DNA from: Notamacropus eugenii
Taxonomy: Eukaryota; Chordata; Mammalia; Diprotodontia; Macropodidae
Assembly: GCF_028372415.1 (NCBI RefSeq)
Contig: NC_092877.1
Coordinates: 249,813,510 to 249,877,509 of the forward strand
Length of the DNA stretch: 64,000 bases
Direction: 5' to 3'
Shown here: piece by piece, positions 34,970 to 46,329 of the stretch
Position numbering within the stretch: position 1 is the first letter of the stretch
Layout of the letters: each line of letters begins with the position of its first letter
Position numbers and translations under genes: made by a program
The notes under the pieces: model-generated
The model's input: only the letters and a program-made list of their open reading frames with translations
Told to the model about the DNA's origin: nothing
The model's database searches: none

Positions 34970-35247
34970 TTGTATATGTATGCATATATGTATATGCATA
35001 TATACATGTATATGTATGCACAAATATACATAATGTACATATAAATGTATATATATATGCCCATATGCATGTGTATGTGTATGTGCGTATGTATGTGTAT
35101 ACATGTGTGGGTATGTGTATATGTATGCACACATGTATATGTATGTGTGTACATATATGTATATATGCCTATGTACATACCAATACATATATGATATGCA
35201 CATGCATGCACATACGTAAACAACTATGTGTGTTTGTGTGTGTATAC
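34970..35247. repeat. TA/TG cryptic microsatellite inside HAL1 copy C
   Basis: About 278 bases of ATGT, TATG and CACA units at the element position where copies A and B have short TG tracts. Histidine/tyrosine-rich frames on both strands are artefacts. Confidence 0.93.
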
Positions 35248-35384
35248 TAACTACTCTAATACTGAAGAAAGTCTCATGAGTTACAAATATCATCTATCCA
35301 TGTAGGAATGGAAACAGTTCAACTTTAATAAGTCCCTCATGGCTTCTGTTTCCTGTTTAACTTTTAATGTTTCTCTTTGTTTTT

Positions 35385-36446
35385 GTACTTCAAAGTTTAT
35401 TCTGCTCTGATCTTTTCAAAAACAATGCTTGAAACTCCTCTATTTCATTGAAATTCCATTTTCTCCCCTGAAGTATTATATTTAGCTTTCTGTGTATGTG
35501 GTACTTGGTTTCTATGTCCTTCGACATTTGGAATATCATGCCCCAAGCCCTCTCATCTCTTAGCATAGAAGCTGCTAAATACTGTGTTATCTTGGTTGTA
35601 TTTGAACAATACTTGAATTGTTTCTTTCTGGCTGCTTGTAATATTTTCTCCTTGATCTGGAAACTCTGGAATTTGGCTATAATATTCCTAAGAGTTTTCC
35701 TTTTGGGGTCTCTTTCAAGAGGTGAGCAGTGAATTCTTTCCATTTTTATTTTCCCCTCTGGTTCTAGAATATCAGGGCAGTTTTCCTTGATAATTTCTTG
35801 GAAGATGGATCTGTTTTTGATCATGATTTTCAGGTAGACTAATAATTTTTAAATTGTTTCTCTTACATCTATTTTCCAGGTCATTTGTTCTTCCAGTGAG
35901 ATATTTCACATTGTCTTCTACTTTTTCATTCTTTTGGTTTTATTTTATAATTTCTTGATTTTTCATAAGCTCATTAGCTTCCATCTGCTCCATTCTAATT
36001 CTTAAAGAACTATTTTCTTCAGTGAAGTTGTGAACCTCCTTTTCCATTTGGCCAGTACTGCTTTTTAAAGCACTCTCCTTCTCATTGACTTTTTGGTCCT
36101 AATTTGTCATTTGGGTTAGTCTAATTTTAAAGGTGCTAATTTCTTCAGTATTCTTTTTAGTTTCATTTAGCAAGCTGTGGACTCATTTTTCATGATTTTT
36201 TTGCATTGATCTCATTTATCATCACAATTTTTCCTCCACCTCTCTTACTTTATTTTCAAAATCCTTTTTGAGCTCTTGCATGGCCTGAAACATTACATAT
36301 TTTTTCTGGAAGTTTTGGATGTAGGAGCATTACCCTTGCTGTATTCCTCCAGTTTATGCTTTGCTCTTCTTCATCCAAAAGGATGGACAAAAATACCCTT
36401 TCACCGAGAAAGTAACCTTCTATCGTCTTATTTTTCCCACACAGCA
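35385..36446 (-). pseudogene. HAL1 copy C ORF1, broken
   Basis: The minus strand from about 36445 reads MLCGKNKTIEGYFLGE, the ORF1 start, followed by a frame change. Coiled-coil sequence is degraded at 36300-35850. The C-terminal half is open for 144 codons at 35824-35390, with IIKENCPDILEPEGKI, RNIIAKFQSFQIKEKILQA and ITQYLAASMLRDERAWG. Relative to copy A it carries many substitutions plus stops in the middle. Confidence 0.87.
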
Positions 36447-36603
36447 TCAGTGTCCACTGAAGGAAACAACCCCTTAAACACTACAATTGGCCAAATGGAA
36501 AAGAGAGTATATAAATTAATAGAGGGAAAAACACCTTAAAAGTTATAATTGAGAAAGTGGAAGCTAATTACCTTGTGAGACATCAAGAATCAATCAAATT
36601 CAA

Positions 36604-37180
36604 ATGAATGAAAAAATGGAAGCAAATGTAAAATACCTCATACAGAAAATTACTGACCTGGAAAATACATCTGAGAGAGACAACAACAGAGTAACTGAAC
36701 TACCTGAAACCCATAATCAAAAGGAGGACCTGGACAGCATCTTTCAAGAAATTATCAAGGAAAACTGTCATGATGTCCTGGAACCAGAGGGCAACTTAGG
36801 CATTGAAAGAATCCACATATCACCCCAGGATAGAGACACAAAAACAAAAACTGCAAGGAACATTATATCCAAATTTCAGATCTATCATGTCAAGGATAAA
36901 AACTGCCATCAGTGGTCAGAAAGAAAAAAAAAATAGAATAACAGGGAGTCACAATCAGTACTACACAGGATTTGGAAACTTTAAAGTTAAAGGATCAGAA
37001 GTCATAGAATGTTATGTTCTGAAAAGCAAAGGAGCTAGGACTACAACAAAGAATCACTTAATAAAAGTGAACATAATACATCAAGGGGTAAAAATGGTCC
37101 TTCAATGAAATAAAAGGATTTCAACTTTCAAAAGCAGAAGACCAAAACTATTCTAGAAATTTGACCTCAAAGAAAAACAT
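36604..37180 (+). pseudogene. L1 ORF1, C-terminal half, broken
   Basis: Open for 110 codons from 36604 (NEKMEANVKYLIQKITDLEN; then ELPETHNQKEDLDSIFQEII; then IERIHISPQDRD). It covers the end of the coiled coil and the RRM. A frame change near 36900 follows, and the CTD continues in other frames with stops. It is clearly more diverged than the HAL1 ORF1 of copy A, so it belongs to an older lineage. Confidence 0.85.
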
Positions 37181-37379
37181 AAACAGGTAAAAGAGGGAAA
37201 AGTAAACATAGGAGATTCAAAAGAACTAAACTATTCCCATCCCTACATGAGAAGATGATACTTGTAATTCTTAAAATTTGCATCGCTAATAGTACAGCTA
37301 GCAAGAATATACATAGATGGAGGGCACAGCTCTTAAGTGAATTTAAAGAAATCATGTCCAAATAAGAGATAAGGAGAAT

Positions 37380-37900
37380 TGAAAAAAGTAAAATAGAAAA
37401 TTTCGATTATATTTAATTAAAATCTTTTTGTATAAACAAAACCCAAGCCAAAAAGAGGAGACAGAAAGGGAACAAGCTGAGAAACAGTCTTTATAGAAAG
37501 TGTCTCTGATAAAGGCCTCATTTCTCAAATGCAGAGAACTGTGTCACATTTATAAGAAAACAAGCCATTCCCTAATTAATAAGTGGTATGAATAGGCAGT
37601 TTTCACATGAAGAAATCAAAACTATATATACACATATCAAGAAGTATTCTAAATCACTTGAGAAATGTAGATTAAAATAACTCTGAGGTACCACCTCACA
37701 CCTATCAGATTGGCTAATATCACAGAAAAGGAAAATGAGAAATGCTGGAGATGTGGGGAAATTGGAACCCAAATGTGCTGTTGCTAGAGTTGTGAACTGA
37801 TCCGATCATTCTAGAGAACAATTTGGAATTAACTCAAAGGGCTATCAAACTGTGCACACCCTTTGGTCCAACAATATCACTAGTAGGTCTGTATTCCAAA
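37380..37900 (+). pseudogene. L1 ORF2, C-terminal remnant
   Basis: Broken frames match the last part of ORF2: IENFDYI-LKSFCINKTQAK at about 37395, MNRQFSHEEIKTIYTHIKK at about 37588, then a W-less GAC/GTG-rich stretch like the Cys/His end. The same region is at 19111-19572 (minus) in the full-length L1. The endonuclease and reverse-transcriptase catalytic blocks are missing. Confidence 0.8.
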
Positions 37901-38555
37901 GAGATCATAAATAGGGGATAAAGACCTACATGTGCAAAAATACTTATAATAGCCCTTTTCATGGTGGCAAAATATTGGAAATTGAGGGGATGATCATCAG
38001 TTGGGAATGGATGAACAAGCTGTGGTACATAAATGTAATGGAATAGTATTGTGCAATAGGAAATGGTAGGCAGACAGATTTCAGAAAAACCTGGAAAGAC
38101 TTGTACTAATTGATGCAAAGTGTAATTAGCAGTACCAGGAAAAAATGGTACACAATACCAGCAACACTGTGTGATGATCAGCTGTGAATTATTCAGCTCT
38201 TTTCAGCAACACAATGATCCAAGACAAGTACAAAGGACTCAGGAAGGAAAATGCTACCCTTATTTAGAAAAAGAACTGGTGGACTCTGAATGTAGATTGA
38301 AGCATTTTTTTTCATTTACTTTACTCTTTCCCATGTTTCTTTATTCCTTTTTTTCAGTTTCTTCTTTTACCAGTATAATTAAAATGGAAATATTTTTATA
38401 TGATAGCACATGAATAAACTATATCAAAGTGCCTACTATTTTCAGAGGAGGAGAGGGAAAAGAAGAGAGGGAGGGAAAAATTTGAAAATCAAAATGCTGT
38501 AAAAATGAGTGCTAACATTTTTACAGATTTGGAGCTGGAGGAAAATACAATATTA

Positions 38556-39318
38556 TTCACTAAATGTCAAAAAATATTCTAAGAAAGGACTAATAATTTT
38601 ATGAACCCCTACAAAATGTTATGAACTCCTACTCTAGAAACCATGTTAAGGATGGGAGAAGGTAGGCAAGAGTCATACAGAATGAGAAAGACTGAATAAG
38701 CTGTCACCTGGACAGATGAATTACTTCACCATAACCAATGTACTGAAGTAAAACAAATTGTCATGATAATCCATGAATATTTATGCAAAAAAATGATCAG
38801 TTAGCCGTCTAATCACCTCGCAAGACCCCCAGAGAATGGAACAAAGACAGTTAAGTTTTGTTGGACAGGAAGTAATCAGATCTGGAGTGTGAGGAGTTAA
38901 CTGAAAAGTAAAACTAGGACATGGTTCTCATCCTCATAGAATTCGGTCTGGAAATGGTAGGAAATCTTGAATAGTCAAAAGGCAATTTAAGGACATGGAA
39001 TGTTGTTGCTAAGGAAGTTTCAAGGAAGAAACAAAAGACTCTTAAACAAACTATACCTACTTCACAAGTTTACCTAGAACTAGCCCTGTGCAACAATATC
39101 ATTGAAAGCAAAATAAAACAAACAAAAATCCTAATCCATCTCTTTCCATATTTTAAAACAGTGTTTCTTACTCCTTAAAAAAAAAATACCCCCATGAGAA
39201 AAACCTAGTGTCGTGTTGAGTATAAATCATCATTTGTCTATAACTGAAAATTCTTCCTGAATGCAGGGAGAATTACCATAACAGAAATAAATCAATGGTT
39301 TTTGACATTCTGAAAAGG
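38556..39318. other. unassigned AT-rich sequence
   Basis: No gene or repeat family recognised. Confidence 0.45.
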
Positions 39319-39505
39319 AAGGAGTACTGGGTCTGGAGTTGGAAGACTTGGCTTTGAATCCCTTCTCATCTACTTTTGTGACCTTGAGTCAATTATTTCA
39401 AATATCTGTGTTCCTTACCTTTACCTGAATAATAAAGAAATAGGGTTAATGATATGTAAGGTCCCTTCCACTTCTAAATTTCCAATGTAATGATCCTGTA
39501 AATTC
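39319..39505 (+). mobile_element. MIR3-like SINE, plus strand
   Basis: GTACTGGGTCTGGAGTTGGA, then 'TGTGACCTTGAGTCAATTAT', ending in the 3' signature 'AAGGTCCCTTCCACTTCTAA' with 'AATGATCCTGTAA'. Confidence 0.75.
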
Positions 39506-41129
39506 TTCTACCCGATTATTACATCTCTCTATATTTCAACACCATCCTGATATTTTATTGTTTTTCTCCACTACTAAAAAATACCCTCCCTTCTGTCAAT
39601 TCAACATTCTCATTGGCTTCAGAACAACTATGTTGACTTTGTGTTTTGACTTTGAATAACCATGTCAGTGATTGGTGTTGATCATTCTACTATCTTGAAT
39701 AGCTCTCAATTACATTTTGTCCATGCTTGTGCAAGCCTACAAGTTTTTCATATATGAGTGAAAAACCTAATGAAATAAATTATATGTATGTGAAAAACAA
39801 TGTTTCAAATTCTGGGAAGAGAAACAGAAAAGCAAGACAATGCTTGCTCTCAAGAAGTTTACACTCTTACTGGGAGAGAAAACATTCAAGGGTATTCTGA
39901 TGCAGGGAGGAATGAAAGGCCTGGAATCCTAAGAGGCAGATAGAAAAGTTCTAGTGATCTTTAGGGTGCATCATAGTCCAGTCAAATTCCAGTTTCCAAG
40001 GGTCTGGAATTTCTAGTGGTAGAGTATGTATTTAACCCTGATGGTCCCATTTATCATCAGAAGATTTAGAGCTTGTGACATATTGTTTATCTAAGCTGTG
40101 CAAGCAGGGACATTTTCTCCATAGTGAGGTAGAGACCCTGAAGGGACTTGCCCATTATGGGGGAGAATGCTAAGGAAGAAAAGTGGGCCTATGGCTCTGA
40201 GTATAAGGGAGATGCTAGGTTCCCTTCCAAAGGGAGACAATGTCTGACCAATAGAGGGGAAGTGTCTTTGGTTAGAAGATTGAAGTTCAAGAAAGGTTAT
40301 GTCAGATTCTCAGGGACAGATGGAACCAGAACAGCTTTGGTCAAGAGAGGATGGAAAAAGCAAACTCCTCCCCTTTTATGTGTTCATGACCACCCTGATA
40401 GTAGAGTGGATATGCAAATCTCCCCAAATTGGTCCTGTCAGATGGATGATAATTTCCCCTCTCAGAACCCCCATTTCACTTATACTTGGCATTTTTCTCA
40501 TTTAGCATTTAATCATTGTCATTATTTCACATCTTTATGTTTTCATCTTTACAAATACACTAAAAATTCCTTACGGTTAAGAACTATGTCTTTTTTGAGA
40601 TAACATGGGGAAACAGGATTAGTGTGTAATGGTAACAGAAAACAGAATTGTGACCAATGAATGCAAGGCATTTGGAGGAAAACCTTGGTTTACTAAAAGG
40701 AAAGACTCCCACCAATTATAAATGTCCCCAAATGAAATGTCCTTCCCCAGAAGGAAAATAATTTCCTATCCTTAATGACAGTGGGGTAAAACTCAAAAAA
40801 AAAAAAAACCCAAAAAACAAAAAAAACAGAGCCACTCGTCTTTAATAAGGATGCCTGATGGCAAGGTAGAAAACCATGTATTAACATTCTGTATATTCTA
40901 TTGTATTTTTATCTTATTACATTTTAATCTGGTTCATCCCTACTTAACAATTTTGCCTGCAGATTGTGGTCTAAGATTGTGGTCTAAATATGTCTGTTCG
41001 ACATACTTGTTTGAGGATATTCAAGAAGAGGTGAGATAACCATTCATGAGGAATTGCTAAGAAAAACATGTGTTCCTCCACTTCATTAAATGGAAGTATA
41101 CCCACTATTTCTGGAATATTCACTGTGCT
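39506..41129. other. unassigned sequence with a 151-codon open frame
   Basis: A weak L2-like scrap lies at about 39835-39885 (CAATGCTTGCTCTCAAGAAG). A plus-strand frame at 40148-40603 is open for 151 codons (MPIMGENAKEEKWAYG...). It has no recognisable domain and no signal or membrane segment. It overlaps a 68-codon frame, and its composition does not suggest selection. I read it as chance, possibly within an unrecognised LTR-type repeat. A-runs lie at 40796-40826. Confidence 0.35.
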
Positions 41130-41370
41130 ATTCTTGCTCTCCAATACTAAATTATTTCTTTCTGACTTAAATCACCATGGCACATGATGTCACTCAATTC
41201 ACTTTCTCATTTTGTGCTGTTATTTTTAGGCATGTTTGATATCCCCTACCAGATTGAAAGCTCCATGAGGCCAGGGATTATATCTGAAAATTCTATGTGT
41301 ATCCCCTTCAGAGAACCTAGACCACTGCCTTGCATGATGTATGTAATTTGATTAACAGTTGCTGAATGTT
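41130..41370 (+). mobile_element. L2/CR1-type LINE 3' end, plus strand
   Basis: CCCTACCAGATTGAAAGCTC, a GAGGCCAGGGATTATATCTG stretch and 'AGTTGCTGAATG' follow the L2/L3 3' UTR pattern (TGTAAGCTCC-TTGAGG-GCAGGGA ... TTGTTGAATG). Confidence 0.72.
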
Positions 41371-42199
41371 ACAAAAGATTCATGCTTTATATATGTTTTG
41401 GATGAAACGCTCTCTTAAAGGTCTGCTCCAAATATTAGATTCTATAGTTGTTGATTTTTATATTTTTTTTTTGTATTTCCTTCCAACTCCTGACATGTAG
41501 AAAACCACTAGCCACAAAATGGGAACTTGATTAAATATTTATTGATCTACTTTAGCAAACTTTGACAATCTTCCATCTGATAGTTACCTTCTCTCAGTCC
41601 ATCTCTCCCTTATATTCTTCATCCTCATCAAAGCTTATTATTCTTTATTTCTCATTATTTCCTTATGCCTTTAATCCTGATCTGATTTCACTTTCTTCCC
41701 TTCTTAGTCTTAGCACTGTAGTCAATCAGGACAACTACAGACTGTCCTCTGTCCTTTGTTCTTCCTTTTTTCCTCCTCTGTTTTCACCCATACTTTACTG
41801 AATCTGCAGATTATTACAAACATATACCTCACCATTTCCTAATCATATGCTAATGAATAGATCTGGGAGAAGTTAGGCTAGCCAAAATAACTGGGTCCTT
41901 TACAATTTTGTGTTATTTTATCTGAAATGGGCTCTCAATGCAGCAAGGCATTTTCTCACTGCCCACAGAGCTCCTTCCAAACCTCTTGCTTTCTTAAGCT
42001 TTGCTTAACTCATTCTCCCACAGACTCACAGATGAGCATATGATTCATGTGTCTCTCTTCTCTGGGTTTTTCCAACACCACTCTCTCCTGATCTAACTTC
42101 TTTCTTTCTTTACATCATCACCTATAACAATGACTGTAATCCAAAGATCTGACTTGTTCTTGCTTTTCTTTTCTCGCAATATTCTCTTGTGACCTCATG
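41371..42199. other. unassigned, pyrimidine-rich sequence
   Basis: The stretch at about 41560-42110 is C/T-rich and may be degraded LINE. No motif is clear. Confidence 0.4.
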
Positions 42200-42598
42200 A
42201 GTACTTAAGGGTATAAAGTATATAATTACATATGCATATACATATACCCACCAGTTATAAGTATATGTACATATATATGGGTATATCCATATATGTGTAT
42301 ATTCATGACACAAACATACATAACCATACAAATGTCTATGCATATTGATATTTGTATTCTTAGACACATATAGGCATGTACATGTGTATCTATATATGTG
42401 TGTGCATATATATTTATGTATTTATATACATACATAATATTTATATGCAAATGTTCATATGTACATGTAAATGTTTATTTGTATATATTTATATACATAT
42501 GTGATATTTACATGTAAATGTTTATATGTATATATACATACATAATGTTTATATGTAAATGTTTATATGTATACTTTATATGTATGCTTCTGTTTTGT
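42200..42598. repeat. TA/TG/CA cryptic simple repeat
   Basis: About 400 bases of ATAC, TATG and TGTA units. At 42420-42590 there is a looser higher-order repeat of about 45-60 bases (TTTATATG-AAATG-TTTATATGTA) in at least three copies. Confidence 0.85.
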
Positions 42599-42657
42599 AG
42601 AAACTCATACATCATTTAAGACTCAACTTGGGTACCACCTTCTATGTGACTTCAATT

Positions 42658-42955
42658 CATGAGTTCTTAAACTTTTTCTCCTCACAACCACTTTTTGTGT
42701 TTTGGCAGTGTGCACTGGTGGTCCATGTGTATGACAGCATGCACAGCGCAAAGTGAACATGGAGTGTGTTCAGAAGTAAGGTTGCAGGGAAGTTGTGCTA
42801 TGCCACACAGGTGAGCATTATCAGAAAAACCTTGGATTAATTACGTGTTTGATTTTTAGTTAATTTTTGGTTGTTTCCTTTTCAGAAACCTTTTGCTGTT
42901 GTCAAATTTTTCATGACTCAATAGGAGGACTTGATCTACAGTTTAAGAAGTGCTG
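42658..42955. mobile_element. non-autonomous hAT transposon
   Basis: About 298 bases with terminal inverted repeats: left CATGAGTTCTTAAACTTTTT, right end ...CAGTTTAAGAAGTGCTG. Both are decayed forms of CAGTGGTTCTTAAAC...GTTTAAGAACCACTG, as found in Charlie-type hAT elements. CTCCTCACAACCACTTTTTG next to the left end fits the usual hAT subterminal sequence. There is no transposase. The 8-base flanks do not match. Confidence 0.75.
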
Positions 42956-44284
42956 ATGAAGACATGAATGGAAAAAGTTTATGAAGACTTGGATATAACA
43001 GCATAATTGATACTGAAAAAAAATACTACCCTGCAACCCCAACTTAAAACCAAACACAGGAGAAATTAAAAGGGTTGAAGAAGAAAATTTTAGATGTCAA
43101 ATTTAGAAGTAATAAGTTCTTTGAAATTATTTTAGAGGAGTACAACAATCATGCCTAAACACATAAAAGAAAAGCAAAACGCACTATGAAGACTTCTGTA
43201 GGCTTATTTGTTTCTTTTGTTTAGTGTTTTTTTTAGAATCACTTCAGAGTGCCATATTATCATTTAGTGATGAATAAAACAACATATTTAAGTGTGATAT
43301 GTAATATTTAATTCTAAAAATATGTAAAACAATGCTTAATGGAAGCTTTCCTTGAGGACTTTTTAACTGCTTAAAATATTGTAACATTATACTTTGTGAA
43401 AATAGTATGTTTTTTATAAAGCATGATTTTGAAATGAAATATACGTATCATTGTATCATTTTACTTTACTAGTATATTTTCTTCTTTCTTTGGCCGTAAG
43501 TTTCATCATGGACTGGAGAAGAGTGGGAAAAAAATGGTATTTGCCTAGGGCAATGTGCTTAACAACATAAACAATGCCCCAAGAAACAGTGATACCTACT
43601 TTGAATCAATGATGGGCCCCTGAATAAAGGCAGACATTTTTAGATGCTGGAAAGAATCAAGCTGTTCATTTTTGCTGAGGTTGGAGCCCACACCAATTTC
43701 ATTGGTTTGAACAATTTAATCATATGTAAAATTTCAATGACTTTGCTTGGGGCATATCATAGTCATGGCTTAAGTAAAAATAAAAAATTAATAAAGGAAA
43801 GAAATAAGGTCTGTAAATCAAAACCACTGTTAACTTTATGGTTCACCATCTTTTTTCTTGCCTCCCATATGTATTGCTTTCCCCTTCTATAGTAGAAAAT
43901 TGTTCAGTATTTCCAGTAGCCTTTGGAAGTATCTTGCCATTTTCTTCCCCTATGGAGTAAAAATATTCCATTTAAATTTTGCCCATTTTATAGTAATAGT
44001 GTAGTTGGCTCTCCTTAACTTTATAAGAGCACTATTATTCTTGGGGACATTCTAATTTCCAGAATTATAAATTATAAAAAAATTATGGGTAACAACAGAA
44101 TTTGTCAAAATGATCAAACTTAATATTAAAAGTTTTCTTTTTCCTATGATTGGTTCTTCAGTATTTGATTCATTTTGTTTTAGAAGAATTAAGTACTAGG
44201 CTATATTATGTGATATGGGAAACCTGATCTATTGAATTCAATTCTTTTCTTATTCGCTTTTTATGGGTTTTGCAGATAATCCTG
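42956..44284. other. unassigned AT-rich sequence
   Basis: No gene, RNA or repeat family recognised over about 1.3 kb. Confidence 0.45.
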
Positions 44285-44480
44285 TGCAGAATTTATTACC
44301 TCTGCCCCAGAGGAGCCTGAGGTTAAAGGTTGCCTTGAGCTCAAAATGTCTGAGCTTCAGTAGGCTATTGATGGTCAGTTATCTGAACTAAGTCTGATAC
44401 CAGTACAGTGAAATTTGAGGGGTAGGAGTCCACCTGACCTCTTAAGGAAGGTGGACTAATACAGATATCAAATTCAGAAA
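44285..44480 (+). pseudogene. RN7SL: 7SL (SRP) RNA pseudogene, degraded
   Basis: The order of segments follows 7SL RNA. AGGAGCCTGAGGTTAAAGGT corresponds to the GGAGGCTGAGGCTGGAGGA block. GCCTTGAGCTC and 'GTCTGAGCTTCAGTAGGCTA' correspond to CGCTTGAGTCC and TCTGGGCTGTAGTGCGCTA. 'ATCTGAACTAAGTCTGATAC' corresponds to GTCCGCACTAAGTTCGGCATC in the S domain. 'CCACCTGACCTCTTAAGGAA' corresponds to CCACCAGGTTGCCTAAGGA. The S-domain match means this is a 7SL copy and not an Alu-like SINE. It has many substitutions, and its 3' quarter is unclear. The comparison is with the human RNA from memory. Confidence 0.72.
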
Positions 44481-44654
44481 ATAACAATGACAAAGACTAT
44501 CTTTCCTGTCAAGGAGTTTATATTGGAATTTTAGAAAATAACCCCCCCAAATAGAGCTAAAAAGTGTATGAAGATATCTGGAGGGTGTAGGGGTGGGGGA
44601 CACTGGAGAAGTACTCATGCTGGGGCATTGGACAACATTCTGGAGAATTAAGGA

Positions 44655-44745
44655 TGACTGGCAGGAAGGAAGGCAGGAAGGCAGGAAGGAAGCAAGAAAT
44701 GAAGGAATGAAGGAAAGAAGAGGGAGGAAAGGATGGATGAAGGGA
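44655..44745. repeat. (GGAA)n-rich purine tract
   Basis: GGAAGGCAGGAAGG units grade into GAAGGAATGAAGGAAAG. Confidence 0.9.
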
Positions 44746-44749
44746 GAAA

Positions 44750-44995
44750 ATAAGTTTTAGGAACATGCTTTGTTCCAAGAACTTTTAAAATTTTATCTCA
44801 TTTCATTTTCATAACAACTCAGGGAGGTAGATGCTATTATAATTCCCATTCTACAGATGAGGAAACTGAGGCAAACAGAGGTTAAATGATTTCCCCAGTG
44901 TCACACAGAGATTTTTTTTTCTGATTTGAACTCAGATCTTTCTGATTTCCGGGCCATTATTATATATACAACTCTATCTAACTGCCTCCAAGGAG
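44750..44995 (-). mobile_element. MIR/MAR-type CORE-SINE, minus strand
   Basis: ATCTCATTTCATTTTCATAA, 'GGAGGTAGATGCTATTATAA', 'CAGATGAGGAAACTGAGGCA', 'TTAAATGATTTCCCCAGTGT', and a degraded head ending in TAACTGCCTCC. Confidence 0.88.
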
Positions 44996-46329
44996 AATTT
45001 ATCAGTCTGAGAAGAGGCCCACAAATGTGGGGGGGTGGGGAGTGAAGGCAGCTGAAACATAATGGAAAAATCTGCAGAGTGAAACATCACTGCTCTGTGC
45101 CTTTCCTCAAAATAAAGTTTCCAGAAGGACCTTGACAGTGGGAGAAGAGGGCAACAGAAATGGGTTCAGCTCTCAGGGACTAGTACTAAACAATCTAAGA
45201 CTGTCTGAATGCAAAGGAATGTTAGAAGTACAGTCTAAGCAACTTGTTTGAAATATGGAGAAATTGATGCCCAGAGATAAAACTACTTAGCCAAAGTCAT
45301 TCTGATTGTAAGGATTATAGCTGGGGCATAAAATCAGACCTTTGGATTCCTGACCTCTTTCTACAACATTACGCAGCATTTTAGGGGAGTGGCAGGTAAG
45401 GAACATCAAGAAGTTTGTGTTTGGAAAGTTTCATAAATATAAATGGTGAAAACTTTGCATCCTATTAAATGATTCATGAGTTGTATCCAATAGAATAAGG
45501 AATGTTATGTTATTTGGATTTTTGTCTACTTATCTGTTTCTTTAATGATGGTACCTTCACTTCTTTTTGATGTGGACAAAATGTGGACTATAGGTAAGCA
45601 ATCCTGATTCAATATGTAATCCTAATACACATTCATGAGCCATAATTTTAATAAATAGTTTGATTGTACATTGGATAGCACTACAGTTTTCTTTAATTAA
45701 AAATTCAATAGACACTCTGACCTCCTAATTAGCAGGTCTGGAAGCTAGAAGTGCTTTAGTTTATTTTATCCAAAGAGAGGTTTTAGCATTATTTTCTAAA
45801 GGTTAGCACTGGCTTAATATATTAAGTCCAGGCAGTACTAAGTTGTGCCTGAGCAACAAAATGGAAAACTGCTGGGTTATTGCTGAATTAATAAATAGTT
45901 TCTTTTTTCACACAAGTTTGTTTTTTTTTCTTCTTGTGTTCAAAGACTAGTCATGTCTTATCACTTGAATTAAATAGTCCAAAACAAGCCCCATCAGATG
46001 TCAGCCAGCCTGATTTTGTAGGACTTTAATATATGTGTAATTCACAACACATACAAAAATGCAGTGTTGTCTGTTTTGATTTCATTTTATTTTATTCACA
46101 CCAAACTGCTCCTGATGGGGTGCTTAGGTTTCTGCGATTGGACCCCAATTCTAAAATCACATTTCTCTCTAAAAATCACATTTCTCTATCTTCAAAATAT
46201 TATCCCAGGCAGTTTCTCTCCAGCCCAAGGACAGCCTGCCCTAGCAAAACTTTTCTCTCTTCCTGACGCAGGAACCACCTGTACCTATAAAATTTATCAG
46301 CTTGAAACAGCTGTCTACTGGCTAAACTA
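44996..46329. other. unassigned sequence with MIR scrap
   Basis: A minus-strand MIR fragment lies at about 45245-45375 (GAAATTGATGCCCAGAGATA, then AAGTCATTCTGATTG). No gene was recognised. Sequence from about 45970 may already belong to the LTR-like element that follows. Confidence 0.4.

Larger units (their letters stand above)
34171..36446 (-). mobile_element. older HAL1, copy C, minus strand
   Basis: The order is the same as in copy A but the sequence is more diverged: poly(A) as T-rich 34171-34183, 3' UTR (34190-34965), an expanded microsatellite (34970-35247), then ORF1 remains (35390-36446). It is 5'-truncated at or just upstream of the ORF1 start, where it abuts a plus-strand L1 at 36447. 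Copy A sits in its tail, so C is older. Confidence 0.82.
36447..38555 (+). mobile_element. L1 with most of ORF2 missing, plus strand
   Basis: This plus-strand L1 starts inside ORF1 (36447) and continues through the ORF1 end (about 37180) and an inter-ORF spacer (37190-37370). It then jumps to the C-terminal end of ORF2 (37380-37860) and the L1 3' UTR, ending in an A-rich segment near 38555. Roughly 3 kb of ORF2, including all of the endonuclease and the reverse-transcriptase core, is absent. It abuts HAL1 copy C head-to-head at 36447. It may be an internally deleted copy or another non-autonomous derivative. Confidence 0.82.

Noticed and set aside
40148-40603. 151-codon open frame as a host gene
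   Set aside because: It has no recognisable domain, no supporting exons or splice context, and a length within chance for a non-repetitive stretch of this composition.
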